Below, in pieces: positions 54,430-63,700 of a stretch of DNA of 64,000 bases. The stretch is from Clostridia bacterium (GTDB lineage: Bacteria; Bacillota; Clostridia; Oscillospirales; Acutalibacteraceae). The DNA is taken from contig JAFQJL010000019.1 in assembly GCA_017414965.1 (NCBI GenBank), forward strand, positions 62,001-126,000. The letters are read 5' to 3'. Numbering within the stretch: position 1 is the stretch's first letter; the number at the start of each line of letters is the position of its first letter. The notes under the pieces are model-generated. The model made no database searches. It was not told the DNA's origin and saw nothing but the letters and a program-made list of their open reading frames with translations. A program made the translations under genes and the position numbers.

Positions 54430-55439
54430 CAGATCTCCCTCCCTTCCAGAGCCTTACGGTTGTTGCGGCGCTGTACCAAAACGTTGACCAGGACCGCCAG
54501 CAGGATGATGCCGCCCTTCAGCGCTTGCTGCCAGAAAGCATCGATGCCCACCAAACTCAGGGATTTACTGATAATGGCGATGGTGATGGCGCCCAGCAGA
54601 ACGCCCAGAGGCGTGCCTTGTCCGCCGTTCAAGCTGACACCGCCGATTACGCAGGCGGCGATAACATCCATCTCCGCGCCGGAGGCCATGTTGCCCTGCG
54701 CGGTTGCGTACATACTGGTGTACATCGCACCGGCCAGACCGGCAATCGCGCCGTTGATGGAGTACACAATGATCTTCACGCGATCCAGATTGATACCCGA
54801 GATCTTCACGGCCTCGGGGTTGGAACCGGCTGCGTAGATCTGACGACCGAAGCTGGTCCAGCGGAGGAACACGATCATCGCGATAAACACGATGATGACG
54901 ATCCAGAACAAATTGTTGATACCGAGGAAACTACCCTGTGCGAAATTCTTGTAGCTGGCCAGCATTTGGTCGGAGCTGACCCACTTGGTATCCGAGATCG
55001 CATAGGTCAAACCACGGAAAATGTACTGCATACCCAGCGTGGCGATGATGGGGATGACCTTACCCTTGGCAACGATCAAACCGATCACCAGACCGCACAG
55101 CAGACCGACCGCAATGCTCACAGCATAGACGGAGGTCGCATTGGGTAGGAATCCGTCGCGCATCAGCAGTGAACCGGTCATACCACTCAACGCCAAAATG
55201 GCGCCGATGGAGATATCGATACCGCCGATCAACAAAACCAGCAGCATACCAAAGGCCAACACCGCGGTATACGCGTAGTTCTGCGTCAACTGTGTGATAA
55301 CGATATTGGAAAGGAACGCGCCGTTGCTGCGCCACTGAATGAGCGCACACAACAGGATCATAACCAGCAACAAACTGGCTTCACGGCTGCGGAACAGTTC
55401 GCTCAGCTTGCTGTTTTTCTGAAGCAACTTATTCTTCAC
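54429..55439 (-). CDS. sugar ABC transporter permease 2 (RhaQ/RbsC-like)
   Basis: 336 residues, with GGIDISIGAILALSGMTGSLLM and ATLGMQYIFRGLTYAIS as RbsC/RhaQ hallmarks, and MDVIAACVIGGVSLNGGQG near the end. The start is placed at GTG 55439 (VKNKLLQKNSK), about 10 nt after GGAAGG; the longer frame to 55523 lies inside the ATPase gene. It overlaps the ATPase stop by 11 nt. Confidence 0.88.
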   Translation of the reverse strand: MKNKLLQKNSKLSELFRSREASLLLVMILLCALIQWRSNGAFLSNIVITQLTQNYAYTAVLAFGMLLVLLIGGIDISIGAILALSGMTGSLLMRDGFLPNATSVYAVSIAVGLLCGLVIGLIVAKGKVIPIIATLGMQYIFRGLTYAISDTKWVSSDQMLASYKNFAQGSFLGINNLFWIVIIVFIAMIVFLRWTSFGRQIYAAGSNPEAVKISGINLDRVKIIVYSINGAIAGLAGAMYTSMYATAQGNMASGAEMDVIAACVIGGVSLNGGQGTPLGVLLGAITIAIISKSLSLVGIDAFWQQALKGGIILLAVLVNVLVQRRNNRKALEGREI

Positions 55440-56958
55440 CGGTCTGCACCTTCCTTTCTTCCGCCGCAGCGATATGTTTAGCCATGGCAAGCTCGAGGAT
55501 CTTCTCCTGCGTGGCTTCCTCACGGCTGAGTTCGCCGGTCACACGGCCCTCGCACATCACGATGATGCGATCGGACATACCGAGGATCTCCGGCATTTCG
55601 GAGGAGATCATAATGATGGCGTAGCCTTCCTTGGCCAGTTCACCCATAATCTCGTAGATAGCGGCTTTTGCACCGACGTCTACGCCCTTGGTTGGCTCGT
55701 CGAGGATCAGCACCTTAAAATCCGATCCCAGCGCTTTGGCTACAACCACTTTTTGCTGGTTACCGCCCGAAAGCGAGCTGGCTTTGTCAAAGATCGAAAC
55801 GGCCTTGGTGTCAACCTGTTCGGCCAGATCCTTCGAGGTGATGTGCTCGAGCTTCTCGTTAATGAACAAGCCGCGCACATACTTTTTCAGTTCGGTCAGT
55901 GTGATGTTTTGGCCGATGCCCCAGTCGAGGATCAAGCCCTCGATCTGCCGGTTTTCCGGCAACAAGCCGATGCCGAGCTTCATCGCATCGGACGGACACT
56001 TGATCTTGACTTCCTTGCCTTCCAGATAAATCTTACCGGAGGTAAGCTTCTCGGCGCCGAAAATAGTCTGCACCACTTCGGTGCGGCGGGCGCCGACCAG
56101 ACCGGTCAAGCCGACGATCTCGCCCTTGTTGACCGCAAACGAAACGTCTTTGAAATAACCGGTACGGCACAGGTTTTCCACACGGAGGATTTCCTCGCCG
56201 ATTTCCACTTCCGGTTTGGGGAAGAGCTCGTTGATCTCGCGGCCAACCATCGCCTTGATCAGATCGGCGTTGGTGATACCGTCGACATCGTATGTACCGA
56301 TGTAATGCGCGTCGCGGAACACGGTCACGCGTGAAGCCAGCGCATACATATCTTCAAAACGGTGCGAGATAAAGATGATGGCTACGCCTTCGTCGCGGAG
56401 CTTGAGCGCGATGCGGTACAGTTCTTCCGACTCGCGCTTGGTCAGCGCCGCGGTCGGCTCATCCATAATGATGATCTTGGCATTTAGGGAGAGAGCCTTG
56501 GCGATCTCCACCATCTGCTGCTGCGCAACCGACAGGTTACCCATCAGTGCGTGGGAATCAAAGTCAGCGCTCAACTCTTGCAGGAGTCGGTCGGCCTCCT
56601 CGTACATCGCTTTCCATTGCACAATGCCAAATCGAACCTTCAAGTGACCGGTAAAAATATTTTCCGCCACCGTCAGATGGGGGTAAGAGGTAACGTGCTG
56701 ATAGATAGCCGCGATACCGGCCTTTTGCGCCTCACGGGTGTTCTTAAAATGAACCGGTTTCCCGTTGAGAAGCATCTCGCCCTCCTCTGCTTGGTGTACG
56801 CCCATAATCACCTTAATAAAGGTGGATTTACCGGCGCCGTTTTCGCCCATCAGTGCGTGAATTTCGCCGGGACGCAGGTCGAATTGAACCTGATCCAACG
56901 CTTTCACGCCGGGGAAGATCTTGGTAATACCGCGAAGTTCCAAAATGGGTTGATCCAT
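55429..56958 (-). CDS. sugar ABC transporter ATPase, rhamnose (RhaT)-type tandem
   Basis: 509 residues, two ABC domains. The first has Walker A GENGAGKSTFIKVIMG, YQHVTSYPHLTVAENIFTGH (the HVTSYPHLTV Q-loop context, rather than the usual EL.L.P, recalls rhamnose RhaT), LSVAQQQMVEIAKAL and MDEPTAALT. The second is the degenerate GLTGLVGARRTEVVQ site with normal SLSGGNQQKVVVAKAL and LILDEPTKGVDVGAK. The start is ATG 56958 with GGGAGAAAG upstream; an in-frame ATG at 57018 lacks a ribosome site. It is first in the operon. Confidence 0.9.
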   Translation of the reverse strand: MDQPILELRGITKIFPGVKALDQVQFDLRPGEIHALMGENGAGKSTFIKVIMGVHQAEEGEMLLNGKPVHFKNTREAQKAGIAAIYQHVTSYPHLTVAENIFTGHLKVRFGIVQWKAMYEEADRLLQELSADFDSHALMGNLSVAQQQMVEIAKALSLNAKIIIMDEPTAALTKRESEELYRIALKLRDEGVAIIFISHRFEDMYALASRVTVFRDAHYIGTYDVDGITNADLIKAMVGREINELFPKPEVEIGEEILRVENLCRTGYFKDVSFAVNKGEIVGLTGLVGARRTEVVQTIFGAEKLTSGKIYLEGKEVKIKCPSDAMKLGIGLLPENRQIEGLILDWGIGQNITLTELKKYVRGLFINEKLEHITSKDLAEQVDTKAVSIFDKASSLSGGNQQKVVVAKALGSDFKVLILDEPTKGVDVGAKAAIYEIMGELAKEGYAIIMISSEMPEILGMSDRIIVMCEGRVTGELSREEATQEKILELAMAKHIAAAEERKVQTGEE

Positions 56959-57102
56959 ATGCTTTCTCCCTTCTCGATCGCACTTAAAAAGGCGACCGTT
57001 TGATACTAATTCATACATAATAACAACCTACGCGCAATATACACAACAACGAGGCTGTTTGGTTGTGCAAAATGGATATTTCGTAAAATTTTCATAAAAT
57101 TA

Positions 57103-57131
57103 TATACATTTTGCTTTCATAAGTGTATAAT
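57103..57131 (+). promoter_or_regulatory. candidate promoter of rhaM
   Basis: TATACA (57103-57108), a 17-nt spacer and TATAAT (57126-57131). A candidate for the opposite direction is TTGTGT-N18-TATTAT within 57018-57050, weaker. Confidence 0.5.
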
Positions 57132-57247
57132 ATCACTAAACAGAGGGAATTGCAATCCCTTTTACGAAAATAGTTCAAATTTTTATTTGATACGCGCAAT
57201 TAAATAAGGTAATCAAAAAGTACATATTTATTAAAGGAGGATATTAG

Positions 57248-57565
57248 ATGGAACGTTATGCATGGAAAGCAACGGTATTGCCCGGGAAATTGGAGGAGTA
57301 CATCCGCCGTCACGATCAGATCTGGCCGGAAATGAAAGAGGTGCTGGCAGCCTCCGGCATCCGCAACTACACCATCTGGAACGTCGGCAACGAGCTGTTT
57401 GGCTATTACGAGTGCGACAGCGTGGCCTTTGCCGCCAAGACGCAGGCAGACAGTCCGGTGGTAGACAAGTGGAACGAGTACATGAAGGACGTTATGGTGA
57501 TGGAGATGGATCCGGAAACCGGCGCCCAGCCGCTGATGAAGCAAGTGTTTTTCTTTGATAATTAA
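57248..57565 (+). CDS. rhaM: RhaM, L-rhamnose mutarotase
   Basis: 105 residues, dimeric ferredoxin-like fold that interconverts alpha and beta L-rhamnose. MERYAWKATVLPGKLEEYIR and RHDQIWPEMKEVLAASGIRN contain the catalytic His; VGNELFGYYECDSV and the ending VFFFDN are family-typical. AAAGGAGG lies 8 nt before ATG 57248. It is divergent from the ABC transporter, which supports rhamnose or a related deoxysugar as cargo. No rhamnose isomerase or kinase is in the window. Confidence 0.93.
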   Translation: MERYAWKATVLPGKLEEYIRRHDQIWPEMKEVLAASGIRNYTIWNVGNELFGYYECDSVAFAAKTQADSPVVDKWNEYMKDVMVMEMDPETGAQPLMKQVFFFDN

Positions 57566-57567
57566 TG

Positions 57568-57603
57568 AAATCCCCCTCTGTAACGGACAGAGGGGGATTT
57601 TGC
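57568..57603 (+). terminator. terminator of rhaM
   Basis: A 14-bp stem (57568-57581 with 57587-57600) around AACGG, followed by T's. Confidence 0.88.
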
Positions 57604-57635
57604 CGATTATTTATCAATTTTATTTGCGAAAACTG

Positions 57636-57664
57636 TTGACATACATATGCGAAAATGCTATAAT
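57636..57664 (+). promoter_or_regulatory. consensus sigma-A promoter of the giant glycosidase gene
   Basis: TTGACA (57636-57641), a 17-nt spacer and TATAAT (57659-57664). Confidence 0.88.
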
Positions 57665-57676
57665 GCAACTACTGAA

Positions 57677-57712
57677 GGGTAATCGTTTATCCATTAGGGT
57701 AAACGATTACCC
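57677..57712. promoter_or_regulatory. double LacI-like operator just after the transcription start
   Basis: GGGTAATCGTTTA (57677-57689) and its exact inverse TAAACGATTACCC (57700-57712), 10 nt apart, starting 13 nt after the -10 box. Each arm has a CG-centred near-palindrome (GGTAAACGATTACC), as LacI-family sites do. A carbohydrate-responsive repressor is inferred. Confidence 0.6.
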
Positions 57713-57773
57713 TGCCGAAAATGCAGAGAGCTTTTGTGCAAATTAACAATATTTTCCAGCAGGAGGAATGGAT

Positions 57774-60700
57774 ATGAAGCGGTTACAGCAAATCTTCTCG
57801 GTAAAACGCACTGCTTTTTGCCGCCCTATGGCGGTGGCGGTGGTGTTGGCTTTGCTGCTCACGTGCCTGCCGCTCGGCGTATTTAGCTCCGCGTATAGCG
57901 AGGAGTTGATCGTTGGCGGTGATTTTGGCGCGTCACTTGATGACTGGTATACGGAAGGTGCGGTGTCCATTTCGGACGCCGCATGCGTGCTGTCCGGTGC
58001 GGATGGACAGTCGACGTTGCAGAGCGTATCGGCAGAAGCGGCGGCAGAGAAAGATTACACCGTGTCGTTTTCTGTGCGCCTTTCAGAGAATGCGGCGTTT
58101 TCTGCTTCGGTCCTGCAACGGACGGCGGACGGTTCCTCGTTGGCCGGCGATTTGCTGATTCCGGTGCCTGCCTCTGCAAAATCGGGTGATTGGGAAACGG
58201 TGTCCTATACGTTTCGCACGGCGGCCGATGTGGCAGAACTGGCGGTGTCGTTTGAAGTGACAGCCGGTACGGCTGAGTTGGATGACGTCAGCCTGAAACT
58301 GACACACGATCTGCCGGCTTATGCGGCCGATGGCGAAAGTTTGCCACTGAAAAACGGTGATTTTTCAATGCGGCTGAACGGTTGGGAATCGGTTGGTGAC
58401 ACGTCAGTGATCTCCGGTTGGTTCGGCAAGGCGGCGGCGTTGATGCCGCAGGGCGGCAACGCCTCGCTGGCACAAGGCGATCTGCTGTTGGAATCGGACG
58501 CTCTCTATGAATTACATTATTATATAAAGGCGGCCAACGCTGACAATACTGCCGCCGGTGCGGAGATTCTGCTGAACGAAAACGGAGTTGGCCGGACGAT
58601 TGCACCGTATGTGCAACGCGGCAGTACGGCTGCCAATGGCTGGCAGGAGGTTACCGTTCAGTTTGAAACGGGGGCGGTGACCGGTTTGGCAACGCTTCGT
58701 TTGAAAGCGAGCGGCGGCTCTGAGGATACGCTGATTGGCTTTGACGAAATTACGCTTGTCAAACTGGCGGATGGCGTAACGATGCAATTTGAGTCGGGTG
58801 CTTCGGAGAATCTCATCCATATTGGCGATGCGGCGACCGTGCCCAAGGGTACGACCTACGCCGCTACGGCAACCGGATTTTCGTTTACAAACGGCACGGC
58901 CGCCAAGGTAAACGGCGCCAGCTGGACGCACAATATCGCGTGGGAATCCGGAAAGACCTACATTGTGTCGTATAAAGCCAAGACCTCTGCCGGCGCGACC
59001 GCGCTGATTGCGTATCCGGAGATGCAGGTCGGCGGCGTGCAGTATAACCACAGCAAGACCGCCACGGATATCGGCAAGATCATGGCAGATGCCGGTGTGC
59101 GTATCGGCGGCGCGCTGTCGGATTGGACGGCCTATTCTTACGAATTCACCGTGCCGGCGGGTATCTCGACGACCACAAACAACTACCTCCGTTTTGTAGC
59201 GAATTTGGGTGCCGGCGAATCGATCGAATACCGCGAAGTGTCGGTTACTCTCAAAGCGGATACGCCGATCGAGGACGAACCGGTGGCGGAGAACAACCTC
59301 TACACCAACGGCGAGTTCTCGGTTGACAATGCTTATATGAACGTGACCGATGTGACGATGTCGACCGCCTTCCCGGACGGCAAGCTGGCGTGGGGCAACA
59401 ACACCAATGCAACCACCAAGACCGACTACAAGGTGGTGGCTGATCCGACGGTTGGCCACGCGTTCTATGTGCAGGGTACCGAGAGCGCCAAGGTGCAAAA
59501 CCTGCTGCAGCACAAAATTCCGTGGGAAGACGGCAAAACCTATATTATTTCCTTTAAGTATAAAACGACGGATACCGCGTCCTCGTCCAATCTGGATTTC
59601 TACGGACAGGTTACCGCCGGCATTTCCGGTTCTACCTCGACCCAGAGGATTGGTGACCGCGTGCAGAAAGCGGTTACCGAATGGACCACGGTCACGCAGG
59701 AATACACCGCGCCGATCGGATTGATCGGCACGAGCAACTACTTCCGTTTTGTGATCTCGTTGGCGGCAGACGCCGGTCTGTATCTGGCGGATGTCAGCGT
59801 GGTGGAGAAGATCGAGCCGGAACACTGGCTGGATAACGGCAACTTTACGGCAGGCGCCGACGGTACCGGACATTGGAACGGTATTACTTCGTCTAATCTG
59901 GTTGACGGCACGGTTGCCGGCGCGCAGAGCGGCAAGGCGCTGACTGTGACAGCGATCGCGACGACCAATATTTTCTATAAGACTTTCACCAAGCCGGTCG
60001 AGCCCGGCAAGACCTACACGTTGAGCTTCCGTGCGCGTAACAATGCGTTGTCGTCGATGGAACTCGGTTCGGTCTATTTCACCAAGGCTGACGGCAGCGG
60101 TAAACTTGCTGAGATCAAACTGGTTGCTTCCAACGGTGTGTGGAGCGACTATTTGTTGGATTTTGTGGCAGAAGCCGGATATGAGCATCCGCGTCTGGTG
60201 CTGGATCTGGCGGAAAACGTCACTTACACGTTTGCGGATTTTGCATTCGGTGAGTATGTTAAACCTCTTTCCAACCCCGATTTCTCGGAGGGTCTGACCG
60301 ATTGGAAAACCAACACGGTGGTCGGCAACGCGCCGGTCGTTTCGGTGGTGGCGGATGCGGAATACGGTAAGGTTCTGCAGGTCGTCAAACCTAAGACGGA
60401 CGTCAACTATACCGATATCAGCCACGCAGCGCTTGCGAAGCGACTGATTCTCGGCAAGACGTATACGTTCTCGTATTACACCAAGGCAAGCTCCGGTTTG
60501 GATGCCGATGCAAAGCATTATCCGTACTACCGCAAGGCGGTGGGATCCGGTGCGGCCATTCCCACGGCAGTATACGAGGCACAGGATAACGGTTGGACCA
60601 AGGTCACCTTTGATATGACCGTGACTTCTGGTTTTGAAAATCTGATTTTTGCATTCCGCATGATGCATCGACCGGACGCATCGACCGATACCACCACGTA

Positions 60701-63700
60701 TTGGTTTGCTAACGTGACCATTGAGGAAAATCGGACGCCGGATAAAGCGGCGGTAGGGGTCAACAACGGCGACTTCGCGTTGACGACTGGCACGTATCCG
60801 AACTTCTGGGGTGGCATCGGCGGTAATCCGACTGTGGAATCCGGCGTGATTTCTCTGCCGGAAAACGGCGGTGTGTCGACAGTGGCGACGGTGTACGGCG
60901 GCAGTAAGCATCAGCTGACCTTCCGTGTCAAAGCGGACGCGACGGCGCGAGCGAATTTTGAATTGCAGTTGACAGCGTATCAGGACAGCAACCGCACGTT
61001 GGTTGCGACGAATCCGACCGGTCTTCCGGTGATCACGCTGCAGGATACCGATGATTGGCAGGACGTGGAGGTGCTATTCACCGCTCCGGACGGTGCGGAG
61101 TATGCCGACCTCTCGTTCCTCTGCAGTGCCGGTCGTTTGCAACTTGCGGATGTAGTTCTCCAATTGGAGGGCGAGGCTCAGTTGAATTTCAATTTTGAAC
61201 TGGGCGATAAAACTCCGCTTTCGTGGAGCTACAGCGGCACCGGTGTATTTGCTCGCGCCAAAGAGGGCGTTGACGGCAAATACGCCGCCAAACTGACGAA
61301 TGCCAAGAACGGCCGTCTGACCGGCAGTTCCTTTAAGTTAGAGGGCGGCGCATACTACGAACTGTCTTTCTGGGTGAAGGCGGATATGGCGTTTGATGCG
61401 CATATTTTCCCGACGGTTCAGCAAAAGACGGCGGATGGTTCTTCGGCGCACTCTTGTGCGTATATCAGCAATCCCGATACCAACTACCGTCAGATTACCG
61501 GTAGCATCACTTTCCCGTGGGTCTTCCGTGTCTACGGTAGCACCGATTGGCGCTTTGTGCGCGTCCATTTCCGTGCGGCAGACGATGCGGCAACCGGTTT
61601 CCTGCAGATTTCCCTCAACGGTGAGTCGACGATGGTGCTGGTGGATAATCTGCGCTTGGCGAAGTACGACAACACGCAGACAAATATGGATTTTGAAATT
61701 GCCGATGAAGACGGCAATCTTGCCGGCTGGTATCTGGGCGAAGCGCGTGACGTGGCGCCGGTGTTCAAGCAGGATACCACACGTTACCACAGTGGTAAAG
61801 CGAGCGCGTATCTCAAGCTGGACTCCACGCTGAAAGAAACCCATATCATCAGCAGCAACCTGTTGCCGATCAAGGCGACCGACAGTTCCCGTATTTACGA
61901 GTTCTCGTTCTGGGTGTCCTCGCGAAATGCAGACATCAAGAGTATTCGCATGGATCTTTGGTTCTTTGACAAGGATGGCGTCAAGTTATATGCTAACGGC
62001 GTCGGCGTGATGGGTTCGAATATAGTTGGCACCATCAAGACGCTCAACGGCTCGGGTGAGATCAGCGAATGGTCGCAGGTCATCACGCGTGTGCAGGTTC
62101 CCGAAAAAGTCGGTAGTTTGGATGTCGACTCGGTCTCGTTGGTGTTTATGACCACCTACGGCGAGGCGGAGATGTGGATTGACGATCTGTTCTTTGACCA
62201 AGTAGAGGACGACAGCAGCATCGTAGTGGAGCATAACGACTTCCACGCGAAAGATCAAGATGGCAACATCGGCGGCTGGACGGTTGAAGGTGGTACGCTC
62301 ACGCAGGAGTACGACTCAAAGGATGGCTTCTATTTTGGCCGTTTGAACGGCGGCGTGTTGAACTATCCGTTGACGACGCTCGCCACCGAATATCAGTACG
62401 CGATGACCGTTCGTTATAAGAGCGATTCCGCGATCAATGTAGAAATGACCTTTGCCGACTATAAAGGCAACGTGTACGGCGACGCGACAACACAGTATAC
62501 TCTGCCGGCATCGGCAGATTGGCGTCAGGAGGAAATCCGCTTCACTGCACCCTCTGCGACGCGCGCCAATATCGCGTTTTCTTCAAAGGACGCTTCGCGG
62601 GTGTTGGATGTGTCCCAGTTGGTCGTTTATCAAACCGGTAAACCGGTAACGGAAATTGGCTGGACCGGTTCTTGGATCGGTTATTCGTACAATGCGCGTA
62701 CGGCGGATGAGTACGATATGAGTTACTATCGTTATCGTTTTGAATTGGAAGATGAGGTTACCTATGCACCGTTCCAGATTACCGGTGACGACAACTACAC
62801 GTTGTATATCAACGGCACAGAAGTGTTTAGCAACATCGATGCCGGTTTGGATATCTGGAGTGTCGTGCAGGTACTGGATATTGCTCCGTATTTGAAAAAG
62901 GGAGAAAATATCATCGCCGTCAAGTTGTATAACCACGGCGCCTACTCGGCGCTCATCTTCGACGGTATTTGGGAATTGGCAAACGGAGAGACGTTCACCT
63001 GTGTTTCGGATGAAAATACCGTCTGTCTAAACCCCGATCCCGTAGGCGATTGGACAGCCGTCGACTACGACGATTCCGCATGGCAGAAGAGCGTGGTCTA
63101 CGGCGATGTGCCGCTGACCCCATGGGGACAGATATTCTTCGATTCTTCCTTGTACATCGACAATTTGATTGATGTCCGTGTTAACGAGGGCGAGGGCGTG
63201 TTGGTCAACGACCTGCTCTATGAGTTCTCGATTGACATTAAGTTGCAGAAGGCGCTGGAATCTCAGTTGCCCTTCTCGATGGTGCTTTGGCGCAAGAACT
63301 CGGTTACGTCGCTGTGCAACCTGACCCCGACCTTCCTCGAAAACGGCGATATGACCAAGTGGCCGGTCGATAAGTGGTTTACCGTGAAGATGCGAGTGGA
63401 ACTGCCGGATTATATTGCAGATGGCAACTACACGCTCCAGCTGTCGGATTCCTATTTCTTAATTGATAACGAATCGATCTTTGAAAACAAGTTTATCAGC
63501 TTTAAGGTTGTCAACGACTACGTGGCAACCGAGGCGGAAAGCTCGGTTGAGATGATCAACGGATCCCCGACGCTGGTGGTTAACGGCGAGCCGAAGCCGG
63601 CGTTCCTGTTCCACAGCAACACCTTCGATCGCACGCTGGGTCTGGATACCATCAACAAGTCCGGAATTGAGACCTATATTGGTGTTAGCACGCGTATTAT

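Noticed and set aside
58512-60911. 799-codon open frame on the minus strand
   Set aside because: Arg/His-rich translation with no domain, antisense to the secreted glycosidase whose frame has a signal peptide, ribosome site and repeated modules; a shadow of GC-rich codon use.
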